A DNA stretch of 13,489 nt from an uncultured Caulobacteraceae bacterium (lineage in GTDB: Bacteria > Pseudomonadota > Alphaproteobacteria > Caulobacterales > Caulobacteraceae), in contig CALEOQ010000014.1 of NCBI GenBank assembly GCA_937910255.1, forward strand, positions 1-13,489, given 5' to 3'. The notes under the pieces were generated by a model. That model was given only the letters and a program-made list of their open reading frames with translations, did no database searches and was not told the DNA's origin. The first letter of the stretch is position 1; each line of letters begins with the position of its first letter. Made by a program: the position numbers and the translations under genes. Shown here one piece after another: positions 6,324 through 13,229 of the stretch.

Positions 6324-6497
6324 ATGTCCGACCCAACCCCAAAGCCCAATCCGCCCGCCGGCTTCGTGCCCATTCTGGGCGACGTGCTCGAAGGGGGGGA
6401 GGTGCGCCTGTACCCGGGCGCGCGGGAGGACCTCGCTGCGAGGCGGGGCCGCGGCGCCGACGACGCCAAGCCAGGCCCTAGGCCGCGCAAGCTCTAG
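6324..6497 (+). CDS. 57-aa orphan protein
   Basis: A strong AGGAGG sits five bases before the ATG at 6324, the best ribosome site in the accessory block, so this small frame is probably translated. The product begins MSDPTPKPNPPAGFVPILGD, continues VLEGGEVRLYPGAREDLAARR and ends in a basic tail PRPRKL. It has no membrane segment, signal or recognised domain. Repeat R8 encodes its KPNPPAG. It is the last + strand gene, and its TAG shares CTAG with the stop of the convergent frame on the other strand. It may be a small accessory of the SIR2-like pair, but nothing shows that directly. Confidence 0.65.
   Translation: MSDPTPKPNPPAGFVPILGDVLEGGEVRLYPGAREDLAARRGRGADDAKPGPRPRKL
6345..6356 (+). repeat. 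repeat copy R8 inside the 57-aa gene
   Basis: CCCAATCCGCCC within the coding sequence of the small gene (residues KPNPPAG). It keeps the 11-base core CCAATCCGCCC and is the last copy seen; none lies beyond it in the phage late genes. Confidence 0.65.
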
Positions 6498-6778
6498 GCC
6501 GGGGCGACGCCATGCCGTTCACAGCGTCCACATAAGCTGCAGGCGTGACGGATCAACACCTGGGCCGCCGGTCCTGCGGCCACTTCTTCGGCTGGGGTCA
6601 GGCGCAGCCCGACGCTGGGCAGCAGCCGCGACCACAGATCGGCCCCTGCCAGGACCTTCAGGGCCCTCCGCCTGCGCCGGTTGCAGCGCAGCGCCGCGCG
6701 CCGTCCAGGCTTGTGGGTGATCAACAACGCTTCACAGGCCAGCAGGAGCGCAACCACGGAAAGCTCAGGCGTACTCAT
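6494..6778 (-). CDS. possible 94-aa small protein with hydrophobic N-terminus
   Basis: From the ATG at 6778 (GAGG about four bases upstream) the frame gives MSTPELSVVALLLACEALLITHK, a single likely membrane segment or signal anchor. A very basic stretch follows (RRAALRCNRRRRRALK), and the end carries a C-x-x-C-x-x-C set (C80, C83, C86). It lies beyond the late-operon terminator, so it would need its own promoter, and none is obvious. Its stop overlaps that of the convergent 57-aa gene in a shared CTAG. The high GC here makes chance frames long. No family is recognised and this remains tentative. Confidence 0.4.
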   Translation of the reverse strand: MSTPELSVVALLLACEALLITHKPGRRAALRCNRRRRRALKVLAGADLWSRLLPSVGLRLTPAEEVAAGPAAQVLIRHACSLCGRCERHGVAPA

Positions 6779-6849
6779 TGCGCCTCGCCTAGCCCAAGCG
6801 CCTGCCGGAGTCTCGGCCATGACGCCGTTCTGCGACAAACCGCCCCGTA

Positions 6850-6893
6850 GAAACGCGAAAATGGCGCCCCCCAGGCCAAAACCTGAGGGGCGC
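6850..6893 (-). terminator. rho-independent terminator of the phage late operon
   Basis: Twelve-base arms (6864-6875 and 6882-6893) pair with one mismatch around a six-base loop. On the minus strand they are followed by CATTTTCG, a short U-tract. The hairpin starts 17 bases after the stop of the last membrane-protein gene, the expected place for the end of the lysis transcript. Confidence 0.75.
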
Positions 6894-6910
6894 GGACGGG
6901 CGATGGGGAA

Positions 6911-7147
6911 TCAGTCGCGGTCGTCAAGGGCCGGCGGACCCCGCGCGCAGGGGGCCGGCGGGTCCTCCTCGATTCGCTGAACCTCTGCGTGTGCTAGACC
7001 CGCGCCAGCGGCAAGACGCCGTCGCCGCCACCGGCACGGAGGGCGGAACCAGGCCTTGGTCGCCTCCCAGGCCAGCACCACCGCCAGGTGATAGAGCGCC
7101 AGCACCGCCGCGACGATCAGTAGGGCCCGCGCTAGAACGGCCACCAC
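6911..7147 (-). CDS. small membrane protein at the end of the lysis cluster
   Basis: From a GTG at 7147 (a second GTG follows directly) this frame encodes 78 residues beginning VVAVLARALLIVAAVLALYHLAVVLAW. That is one long membrane helix, followed by a basic patch (CRWRRRR) and a Pro/Ala-rich acidic tail. It overlaps the end of the Rz1-like gene by 16 bases and is followed at once by a terminator, so it is the last gene of the late operon. A lysis-accessory or host-membrane role is plausible. The longer frame to 7330 lies entirely within the Rz1-like gene and is not protein-like. No clear ribosome site was seen, so the start is uncertain. Confidence 0.6.
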   Translation of the reverse strand: MVAVLARALLIVAAVLALYHLAVVLAWEATKAWFRPPCRWRRRRLAAGAGLAHAEVQRIEEDPPAPCARGPPALDDRD

Positions 7148-7548
7148 GGGCGGCGGGCCCGGGCCTCGCGCAGGCGCAGCCACGCCGCCTCCAGCTCGTG
7201 CTCCCGGGCGTGTGCGCTGACCGCCAGCGCCCGGCGCCCGTCGCAGGCCATCAGCTGCGCGCCGCGTGTCTGATAGCCCACCTCCAGGTCGGCCAGGGTC
7301 GGATCGAGGGGCAGGATATAGATCTCGCACCGCGCCTCGGCCTCGGCCGGCGTCTCAATCTGGGGCGGGGCGGCCGTCAGGGCCTGGGCTTGCCGCGCCG
7401 CCACCCGCGCCTGCCCGTCCGCCCTCAAGACAGACGAGCCCGGAATGAGCGCACAGCCAGTCATCGTGATGGCGCAGGCGGCCAGCGCGATCAGCGCCCA
7501 GAGGCGCCTGCCCGCTCCCATCGGCGCGGGCCAAGTCTTCCTGTTCAT
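7132..7548 (-). CDS. Rz1-like outer-membrane spanin lipoprotein
   Basis: The ATG at 7548 has AGGAG seven bases upstream. The 138-aa product opens with a lipoprotein signal: basic MNRKTWPAPMGAGRR, hydrophobic LWALIALAACAITM, then TGC with Cys32 as the lipidated residue. The mature part (about 33-138) is Ala/Glu/Arg-rich and ends RRPWWPF. It starts inside the coding sequence of the preceding Rz-like gene in a different frame, the usual arrangement of phage spanin pairs. Outer-membrane spanins bind their inner-membrane partner across the periplasm and fuse the membranes in the last step of lysis. It is longer than classical Rz1 and not very proline-rich, so the o-spanin call rests on lipobox plus position. 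Confidence 0.72.
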   Translation of the reverse strand: MNRKTWPAPMGAGRRLWALIALAACAITMTGCALIPGSSVLRADGQARVAARQAQALTAAPPQIETPAEAEARCEIYILPLDPTLADLEVGYQTRGAQLMACDGRRALAVSAHAREHELEAAWLRLREARARRPWWPF

Positions 7549-7813
7549 CGAGGATCTCCTCGGCGGCCGCATTCGCGTCCCGCCATTGGGCCACGTCCCG
7601 GCCCGTCTGCGCCGCTCCTGCGGCCTCCAGGCCGCGCGCGGCGGACTCGTCCTTGGCCTGCTCGCCCTGGGTCGCGAGGAGCTCGACCACCGGCGCATGG
7701 GCGCGGGTGGCGAGCCTCACGCCGGCGGCCAGACAGGCCAGCAGGATGGCCGCCACCACCGCGACGGCGATCAGCCTGCGATAGTCCGGCGCGACCACCG
7801 GGACGGCGATCAT
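7355..7813 (-). CDS. Rz-like inner-membrane spanin
   Basis: A 152-aa frame whose ATG (7813) overlaps the endolysin stop as ATGA. Residues 13-32 form one N-terminal membrane helix (RLIAVAVVAAILLACLAAGV). A charged, helical periplasmic part follows at about 40-98 (VVELLATQGEQAKDESAARGLE, RDANAAAEEILDEQEDLARAD), fitting an i-spanin coiled coil. The final 50 or so residues (from about APLGADRAG) are read from the same bases as the start of the lipoprotein gene and look less constrained. Size, topology, coupling to the endolysin and the nested lipoprotein all match an Rz role. Confidence 0.78.
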   Translation of the reverse strand: MIAVPVVAPDYRRLIAVAVVAAILLACLAAGVRLATRAHAPVVELLATQGEQAKDESAARGLEAAGAAQTGRDVAQWRDANAAAEEILDEQEDLARADGSGQAPLGADRAGRLRHHDDWLCAHSGLVCLEGGRAGAGGGAASPGPDGRPAPD

Positions 7814-8484
7814 TCGTCCCCCCAGATGGCCGCGGCCCGCAGCAGCTGGCGCTTCACCTCGTCGAAGCCGTGCAGGCCGCCGTTGTAGACCACCCGGGCG
7901 TCGCGAACGTCGTCGAACTCATTCTCGCTGACGGTCAGCTCCAGGGTCGCGCGGATGCGCTCGTCGTCATCCTGGGCCACGATGCGGTTCAGACCCTTGG
8001 ACTCCCAGAACCAGGCCGCCGCCATCGCCCCCGTGGCCCAGGTGCGCATAAGCTCCGGGCGGCCGACCAGGTCCATCCCCAGGCCTCGCCCGGCGGCGGC
8101 GAAGTTGCCCCGGAAGGTGATCTGCCCAGGCCCCGACCCCCGGAACAGCCAGCCATCGTCGGGGCCGGTGTTACCGCCGCGGCCGCCATAGACCTTGTTG
8201 GCCAGCGCCCGCGGGTTGTTGGCGTAGGCGGCCGCGGCCGCCAGGCTGGGGAACCGGCTGGGCCACACCTGGGTCAGGCGCTTGGCCGAATAGTTCAGAT
8301 TCTCCACCAGCCGGGTGAAGCCCTGGCTCTCCACATAGAGGTGGGCCAGCCAGTGGCGCACCTCCCGCGGGGTGTCGATACCGAACCGGCGCGCGGCCGC
8401 CTCCAGCTTCGGCGCCACGGCCAGATAGTCTGACCGCCGCGCAAACAGCTGCAGGCGCGCCGCTGTGATCAGCGGGGCGTTCAT
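7810..8484 (-). CDS. GH19-type (chitinase/lysozyme-like) endolysin
   Basis: A 224-aa single-domain enzyme with no signal peptide or membrane segment, so it depends on a holin for release. Family features in order: HWLAHLYVESQGF with likely catalytic Glu52, ENLNYSAKRL (61-70), YANNPRALANKVYGGRGGN (87-105), the characteristic FRGSGPGQITFRGNF (114-128), and MAAAWFWESKGLN late in the domain. Phage enzymes of this group cleave the glycan backbone of peptidoglycan. The gene sits between a two-TM holin candidate and the spanin pair, completing a lysis cassette. A hairpin lies just upstream (8506-8523) and the ribosome site is weak (AGAG), which may hold expression down. Intact and typical in length. 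Confidence 0.92.
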   Translation of the reverse strand: MNAPLITAARLQLFARRSDYLAVAPKLEAAARRFGIDTPREVRHWLAHLYVESQGFTRLVENLNYSAKRLTQVWPSRFPSLAAAAAYANNPRALANKVYGGRGGNTGPDDGWLFRGSGPGQITFRGNFAAAGRGLGMDLVGRPELMRTWATGAMAAAWFWESKGLNRIVAQDDDERIRATLELTVSENEFDDVRDARVVYNGGLHGFDEVKRQLLRAAAIWGDE

Positions 8485-8496
8485 GGGATCTCTTTC

Positions 8497-8523
8497 GATG
8501 TCAGGAGGCCGCCGAGGCGGCCT
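8497..8523 (-). other. hairpin in the endolysin leader
   Basis: AGGCCGCC and GGCGGCCT form a perfect 8-bp stem with a two-base loop (8506-8523), followed on the minus strand by CCTGACATC and then the endolysin start. There is no U-tract. The downstream TGACATC is shared with the hairpin at 9702-9730. It could be an RNA-processing, attenuation or translational-control element. Confidence 0.5.
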
Positions 8524-8559
8524 GTCAGAGCGGGCCTGTGGCTCGCAGGGGTCGCCCGA

Positions 8560-8964
8560 TCAGTAGGGCGGGTCTTTGTGGGGCCCGGGGTCGGGCTTGG
8601 CGGCCTCGTCGGCGAAGTCGATCTCGCCGCCGCCGGCCGCAGTGTTGATGCTCACCTTGTCGATCTTCAGCCGACCACCGACGCCCAGGGTGACCATCAC
8701 CAGGCCGATCAGGCCCAGCGACAGCAGCAGGGCCGCGCCCAGCACCCGAATACGCTCGGCGGCCACCGCCTCTGGCCACGGGCCATAGGACAGGGTCCAG
8801 CCGAACCAGATGGCGAAGCCGGTCACCACCATCCCGGCGCCCAGCAGCAGGGCGAAGCTGATCAGGTGCAGGGACTTCAGACCGGAGACCAGGCCGCGGG
8901 CCACGGCCGCCAGCTGGTTCAGGGCGGGGTTGCCGCCGGGGGCCGAAGGGTGCGGCGGGCTCAT
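8560..8964 (-). CDS. two-TM membrane protein, putative holin
   Basis: From the ATG at 8964 (GAGGGG nine bases upstream; a TTG at 8973 is in frame and overlaps the previous stop) the product is 134 aa. Two membrane helices lie at about 32-56 (SLHLISFALLLGAGMVVTGFAIWFGW) and 74-96 (VLGAALLLSLGLIGLVMVTLGVG), joined by a short acidic loop. The C-terminus is hydrophilic (IDFADEAAKPDPGPHKDPPY). Size, topology and position directly upstream of the endolysin fit a class II-like holin, although I recognise no holin family and the hydrophilic tails are long. It overlaps or abuts the coiled-coil membrane gene, so the two are probably expressed together. Confidence 0.7.
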   Translation of the reverse strand: MSPPHPSAPGGNPALNQLAAVARGLVSGLKSLHLISFALLLGAGMVVTGFAIWFGWTLSYGPWPEAVAAERIRVLGAALLLSLGLIGLVMVTLGVGGRLKIDKVSINTAAGGGEIDFADEAAKPDPGPHKDPPY

Positions 8965-8969
8965 GTCGT

Positions 8970-9503
8970 TCAACCCCTCGTGTGCGGCGGGCGGCGGGAC
9001 AGGCGCATCACCGAGGCGCGCCCGCCCTCGATGTGGACGATGGTGTTCTCAAGATCCTTGCGGGCGGCTTCCGTGATGGCGGAGTTCATCAGGGCCTTGC
9101 TCAGCGTCTCCACATGCTCCCAGAGCCCGTCATAGGCCTCGGTCAGGGCCTCGTATTCCTTCCGGCAGCGGTCGCCCTCCTCCTCCAGGCTGGAGACCTT
9201 GTCGTTGAGGGCGTCTACGGTCTGCTTGAGACCCGCGATCTCGTCGCGGCTGCGGGCGCGGTCCTCGGCCCACTCCTTCCGGTCCTGGGCCCGCTGGGCG
9301 CGCAGCTCTCGGATGATCGACACCGCGCTCTCGGACCATACCGCCTGCAAATCGGCCTCGGCCTTGGTCTCCTCGGCCGGCGGAGAAGCTTTCAGGCGGT
9401 CGCGCCCGGCCAACCATCCCCACACGCCGGCCAGGGCGACGCCCGTGGCCCCGATGGTGGCCAGCAGGGACTGCAACCAGGACTCAGACTGACTGAAGGG
9501 CAC
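8970..9503 (-). CDS. membrane-anchored coiled-coil protein
   Basis: A 177-aa product from a GTG at 9503 (GAGG six bases upstream). An in-frame ATG at 9557 with GAGGTGAGGG upstream would add 18 basic residues and cannot be excluded. A single membrane helix at about 13-32 (LLATIGATGVALAGVWGWLAG) is followed by a long charged helical region (about 45-135: RELRAQRAQDRKEWAEDRARSRDEIAGLKQTVDALNDKVSSLEEEGDRC), a clear coiled coil. The tail ends ASVMRLSRRPPHTRG. No family is recognised. Placed between tail genes and the holin candidate, it may act in lysis timing or at the membrane during infection. Confidence 0.75.
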   Translation of the reverse strand: MPFSQSESWLQSLLATIGATGVALAGVWGWLAGRDRLKASPPAEETKAEADLQAVWSESAVSIIRELRAQRAQDRKEWAEDRARSRDEIAGLKQTVDALNDKVSSLEEEGDRCRKEYEALTEAYDGLWEHVETLSKALMNSAITEAARKDLENTIVHIEGGRASVMRLSRRPPHTRG

Positions 9504-9701
9504 GGCGGGCCTCGTGAGGTGTCGGATGCGCCCGTCGCTGCGAGCCCAGGGGCGCATGGCGCGCCCTCACCTCATCTTCCCCGCAGATCGCTGGCGCCAT
9601 GTTCGGTCTACCAGCTGTTGGGCCTTCGGCCGCCCTAAACTCTATCGGTTGTAGTGGGGTCGGAGGGCAAGCGCTCAGTGACCCTGCTCACCGTGATGTC
9701 A

Positions 9702-9730
9702 GCCCGAGGCGGCGCTGGGCCGCCTCGGGC
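9702..9730 (-). other. strong 12-bp hairpin between tail and lysis genes
   Basis: GCCCGAGGCGGC (9702-9713) and GCCGCCTCGGGC (9719-9730) are perfectly complementary around a five-base loop. The hairpin begins 26 bases after the stop of the lectin-like gene on the minus strand and is followed by TGACATCACGG, not a U-tract. It may reduce read-through from tail to lysis genes or mark an RNA-processing point. The 200 bases between it and the next gene hold no convincing promoter. Confidence 0.6.
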
Positions 9731-9756
9731 GGCCTAAATCTTCCCGCCAACAATCC

Positions 9757-10587
9757 CTAGCTGAAGCGCCCGAGGTTCAACTGATAGTCGCGAGCGACCT
9801 GCCGGGCGGGGTCCCGCGTCGACAGCGTGACGTTCTCCAACAGGAGACGGTACAGCCGGGCGCCCTGCGGAGCTATCAATCCGGTCATGCCAAGACCCGC
9901 CGTCCCCAGCCGCAACCCACCCGCGCTGCCGAAGGGCGTTAACGCTTGGTACGCCAACGCGAAGGTCCCGACCTCCTCGCCATCTTTGTAGGCCGTCACG
10001 GAGACGAGGTTCGTTTCGTCCGGCTCTATGAGCCAGGCCAGCTGCTCCACCGCGCCCACCTCGGGCGGTCCATGCGTCAACGTCTGTTTGCCCGCATAGT
10101 AGAGCTGAAGGCCCCCCGAGTATTCAGCGACGCCTAGCTGTTGGGCGCCCGTCCCAAGGGTGCCGCCCGCTGTCAGATTCACCAATTGTTGCGTCGAGGT
10201 GGACGCCGCCGCGGTGCGCTTGCGCCAGAGAATGGCCAACAGGGAGGTATCGGCGGCCAGGTCACTCAGATCATAGGTCGGCTCGATTCCGGAGGCGGCC
10301 TGCGTGCCTATGGCGAGGCCTGGGCTACCTGACGTAGAGGCGTTAAAGTCCATACCGCCACCGGCAAACGTCACAGCGCCCGCGCCGGCGGGAGCGTAGG
10401 CCGTTGCGCCCTTGTCAGGCACCCCATTCTTGACGCCCAGAAAGCTGTTGTTCTGGGCCGCGTAGAGCTTGGGATTGGCGAAATCAATGAGGGCCATCGT
10501 GCCCCCGTTCAACATCCTGTCGTGACCTAAAATCGGCAGGGACGGATCGTTGAAGTCCGCACCAGCGGGCTGAATGGCAAGCGACAT
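9757..10587 (-). CDS. putative tail-fibre accessory protein with lectin-like beta fold
   Basis: A 276-aa product starting three bases after the tail-fibre stop. The N-terminus (1-60) is unassigned (MSLAIQPAGADFNDPSLPIL, then LIDFANPKLYAAQNNSFLGVKNG); an internal ATG at 10497 is an alternative start. From about 70 to 255 it looks like a concanavalin A/laminin-G style sandwich: AVTFAGGGMDFN, TSLLAILWRKR, QQLVNLTAGG, VSVTAYKDGEEVGTFALAYQ, GGLRLGTAG, ending RLYRLLLENVTLSTRDP. Such domains at phage tail tips often bind surface glycans. That is inferred from strand pattern and position, not from a recognised family signature. It has no signal peptide and no membrane segment. Confidence 0.72.
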   Translation of the reverse strand: MSLAIQPAGADFNDPSLPILGHDRMLNGGTMALIDFANPKLYAAQNNSFLGVKNGVPDKGATAYAPAGAGAVTFAGGGMDFNASTSGSPGLAIGTQAASGIEPTYDLSDLAADTSLLAILWRKRTAAASTSTQQLVNLTAGGTLGTGAQQLGVAEYSGGLQLYYAGKQTLTHGPPEVGAVEQLAWLIEPDETNLVSVTAYKDGEEVGTFALAYQALTPFGSAGGLRLGTAGLGMTGLIAPQGARLYRLLLENVTLSTRDPARQVARDYQLNLGRFS

Positions 10588-10590
10588 GGG

Positions 10591-12714
10591 CTACCAACCT
10601 TTCGTGTTGAGGGCCGCGGCGACCAGGCCGCCGCGGATGGCCGACCCGGCCGGAGTTTCGTGGATGCTGTCGATCCGGAGGGATCGGGGAACAATGTTGT
10701 TCGCCACGTCGGCCAGGTCCTCGGGACTTCCATCGTTGCCAGCCTTGAGAGCTGTGAGGCACTCGACGAAATTGTCCGGGAAGGCGGCGGCGACCGCGGC
10801 CACTGTGGCGTCGAACGTGTTTCGGGACGGGGTTCCGGCCGCCAGTTCTTGCGGCGAAGGCTGGACGAACAGCCAGCGCTTGCAAACAGGCGCCAGCAGG
10901 TCGCGAATATTGGCCAGCCGCGCGAGGGCGGTCGCCGCGTCGCTTTCCAGACCCCCGTCCATGATGATCAAGGTGCGATTGTGATACTGGGGGGTCAGCG
11001 CCCAGCGCGCCAGTTGCTCCGTCAGCGTGGAGCCCCCGACGCCGTCGGTTGTGAACGCGCGGCGCTGATCGGCGAGGCCCGCGAAGATCGCAGCTTTCAG
11101 GTCCGGTGTGACAAAGCTGTCCCCGAGCATGTGGAGATCGCGGTGAGGAAAGACCGGGACCTCATCGCCGCCAGCGAGGGGGCGGGCCGCCAGAACAGAT
11201 CGCCAGCCCGTACGTCGCGTATAGAGGCAGTGGGCGCCGACAATGGCCGGGTTGAGGTAGTCGGTCGCGTCACTGGAATCGCTCGTCAGCTGGACTTCCG
11301 ACCCCGTGGCGAGATCTGTGACATAGAGGTCATGGCGTCCATGCAGGGAGCCGCGCCTCGGGCGCGCCACAACCAGGTGATCGGCGCTGGCGGCCGCCTT
11401 CCCGCCGACAAACGGCAGGACGGGCTCCATCGGCATTTCCACACGCCCGCCTAGATCAATGGCTAAGGCCAGCCGGCCGGCTGCATCGCTGAAGCCGGCC
11501 TGACCACCACCCGCAGCGGCCATTTCACCGGCCGATTCGCCTGCCGGGCTCACGATGATCGCACGCTGGATCTGTGCCCTGAGCGCAAGCAGGCGGCCAA
11601 TCTCGGCCCGTTCCGCCCCCACCACGCCCTGGGCGCTCACCTCCAGAGCCACGCGCCCGCCCTCGTCGGTCACCGCCCATTCCCGCCCGCCCTGGGCCAG
11701 GGCGCTAAGCGCTCGCAGGGTGGCGGCGACCTTCAGGCCAGCCGTCTCGATCGCGACGGAACCCACACGAAGGCTCTCGGCGGAGAGCTTATCAATGGCC
11801 CCGCTGCGGGCGTTCAAGCTTCCATCGACGCCCACATAGACAGGGACCGCCCCCATGGCCTCGACGCCGAAGACGAGATCACCCAGGGCGCCGGAGCCTA
11901 GGCCAGTGATTTCGCCCGCCGAAGCGAGTGACGCCGAAAGCAGGCGCAAGGCCCCGACGAAAGCTTCTTCGACTTCCAGCGAGTGCAGCTGCGCGCGACC
12001 GATATAGACGCGGCCGTCCGCGCCGACGGACAACGCCTTTCCCAGTCCGCCGACGATGGCGCTCAAGTCCAAATCCTCAACGAGGACCGTTTGGCTGAGC
12101 TGACCACCCTGGCTCGAGGCCGCTTCCGCCGTGGCGGCGGCCGCCGTCGCATCATCCGCAGCGCCAGAGGCGGCGGACGCCTTTTCAGTCAGCAAGGCTG
12201 AAACAGCGGCAAAGATGTCGACGGCGTCGCCTATGCCCGAGACCACGCCACTGGCGCCCAGATACCCGGTCGGAGGCTTGGTTCCCTCACCGCCGGTCCA
12301 GTCGGTCACCCGCATGACAACACGCGCGGGCCCATCGGCGGCCGTCACCAGCACCGGCGACCATCCCGCATAGCCCTTCTGCGTGGCGTCGATGATCTTC
12401 TGCCACCCCGGCACGGGCTCTGTGGAGCCATCCGGCAGCAGGACATTGACGGTCCCATCCTCATTTGGCCCGCCATCGGCAGGCGTCGTCCACACGTCAT
12501 ACTGGTTCAGCACGAAGCTGTTGGTGCGGCCCAGGGCGGTCAGCGCCTGCCGCCCGATCTCGGCGGGCAGGGCGTCGTCACCCCCCAACCAGTTCTGGAA
12601 AATGGGGACTGCGGCGGCCTTGGCCGCCGCCAGATCGTCAAAGGCCAGGCCCTGGCTCGCCCACAGGTCGAAGAGTTGCCCGACGAAAGCCGTCGTCGTG
12701 ATCGGCGTCGACAT
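10591..12714 (-). CDS. tail-fibre-like protein with SGNH-hydrolase-like C-terminal domain
   Basis: A 707-aa product. The N-terminus (1-150) is probably the virion-attachment part. An Ala-rich helical linker follows (about 165-205, SAASGAADDATAAAATAEAAS), then a long repetitive shaft (about 225-425) with DGRVYIG, DGSLNARSG and EGGRVALEVSAQG strand units. Residues about 445-520 resemble two TolB/WD-like blades (DLYVTDLATGSEVQLTSD). The C-terminal 185 residues carry SGNH-type motifs: block I GDS with Ser533, a block II-like GVGGST (558-563), a block III-like IIMDGG (583-588, without the usual Asn), and the closing D682-S-I-H685. A fibre-borne esterase of this kind would remove acetyl groups from host capsule or O-antigen. 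The gene starts two bases after the preceding stop. Confidence 0.82.
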   Translation of the reverse strand: MSTPITTTAFVGQLFDLWASQGLAFDDLAAAKAAAVPIFQNWLGGDDALPAEIGRQALTALGRTNSFVLNQYDVWTTPADGGPNEDGTVNVLLPDGSTEPVPGWQKIIDATQKGYAGWSPVLVTAADGPARVVMRVTDWTGGEGTKPPTGYLGASGVVSGIGDAVDIFAAVSALLTEKASAASGAADDATAAAATAEAASSQGGQLSQTVLVEDLDLSAIVGGLGKALSVGADGRVYIGRAQLHSLEVEEAFVGALRLLSASLASAGEITGLGSGALGDLVFGVEAMGAVPVYVGVDGSLNARSGAIDKLSAESLRVGSVAIETAGLKVAATLRALSALAQGGREWAVTDEGGRVALEVSAQGVVGAERAEIGRLLALRAQIQRAIIVSPAGESAGEMAAAGGGQAGFSDAAGRLALAIDLGGRVEMPMEPVLPFVGGKAAASADHLVVARPRRGSLHGRHDLYVTDLATGSEVQLTSDSSDATDYLNPAIVGAHCLYTRRTGWRSVLAARPLAGGDEVPVFPHRDLHMLGDSFVTPDLKAAIFAGLADQRRAFTTDGVGGSTLTEQLARWALTPQYHNRTLIIMDGGLESDAATALARLANIRDLLAPVCKRWLFVQPSPQELAAGTPSRNTFDATVAAVAAAFPDNFVECLTALKAGNDGSPEDLADVANNIVPRSLRIDSIHETPAGSAIRGGLVAAALNTKGW

Positions 12715-12716
12715 GG

Positions 12717-12956
12717 TCAGTTGGCCTTGGGGGGCGTCGGGGCGAGGTCGCCGGAGTCGCGGGCCTGACTGGCCGCATCCGCGATCGCGCGGCCGGTCTC
12801 CAGGCCATGGTCATGGCCCCGCCGCTCCAGGATCTGGCGGGTGATCTGGCTGCGGGCGAGGCCGGTTTCGTCTTCCTGCTCCCGCAGCTCAAAATACTTC
12901 GCCAGCAGGTTCAACAGGTCCGCGCCGGAAGGCGGCGCGCGGGGGGGCTTTGACAT
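12717..12956 (-). CDS. small 79-aa protein upstream of the tail fibre
   Basis: The ATG at 12956 has AAGGA seven bases upstream. The product starts MSKPPRAPPSGADLLNLLAKYFELREQEDETGLARSQITRQILERR, a mostly charged helical protein with a short Pro-rich lead, and ends DLAPTPPKAN. There is no membrane segment and I recognise no family. It ends two bases before the fibre start, so it is tightly co-translated and may be an assembly or chaperone-like factor for the fibre. Confidence 0.72.
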   Translation of the reverse strand: MSKPPRAPPSGADLLNLLAKYFELREQEDETGLARSQITRQILERRGHDHGLETGRAIADAASQARDSGDLAPTPPKAN

Positions 12957-12979
12957 GATCAGGTCCTTGTCTGGAGGGG

Positions 12980-13222
12980 TCAGTCCGGCGCCACGGCGGC
13001 GTCGAACTCGGGAAGGGTCGGCAGGGCGCGCACCCAGACCACCGCCCCGTCTTGAATGGTCGCCCGCCGCAGCAAGGCCACATCGGCCCAGGGCGTGCCG
13101 TCCAGCACCCGGGCCTGGGCCTCGCCGGCCAGGCCGCCGATCGCGTCCCAGGCCAACAGGGCGTCGGGGCAGTCGAGCAGGCGCACGGGCTCGCCGACCG
13201 CGTCGTAAACGCAGAGTTTCAT
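12980..13222 (-). CDS. small 80-aa phage-region protein
   Basis: From the ATG at 13222 (AGG about seven bases upstream; earlier in-frame codons overlap the preceding gene) the product begins MKLCVYDAVGEPVRLLDCPD and continues LLAWDAIGGLAGEAQARVLDGTPWADVALLRRATIQDGAVVWVRALPTLPEFD. It has several short strands and no membrane segment, consistent with a small globular protein. No family is recognised. Its position between a structural-type gene end and the fibre genes suggests a tail-region role. Confidence 0.72.
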   Translation of the reverse strand: MKLCVYDAVGEPVRLLDCPDALLAWDAIGGLAGEAQARVLDGTPWADVALLRRATIQDGAVVWVRALPTLPEFDAAVAPD

Positions 13223-13229
13223 GGGTCGC

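Noticed and set aside
2896..6356. CRISPR array or integron attC sites as explanation of the repeats
   Set aside because: Spacing is not regular, spacers are themselves repeated, and there are no cas genes. The copies lack the conserved GTTRRRY/RYYYAAC ends of attC.
6991..8433. Long + strand frame of 480 codons opposite the lysis genes
   Set aside because: Its composition is Pro/Arg/Gly-rich with no domain-like pattern, and it lies antisense to clear endolysin and spanin genes. It is a high-GC shadow frame.
9560..9700. Promoter for the lysis genes (TTGCCC ... GATAGA on the minus strand)
   Set aside because: The -10 match is only three of six bases and the spacing is 18; too weak in GC-rich DNA to call.
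10660..11454. 264-codon + strand frame within the tail-fibre gene
   Set aside because: It is antisense to a continuous 707-residue protein with recognisable motifs, and its composition is arginine/glycine-rich without structure.
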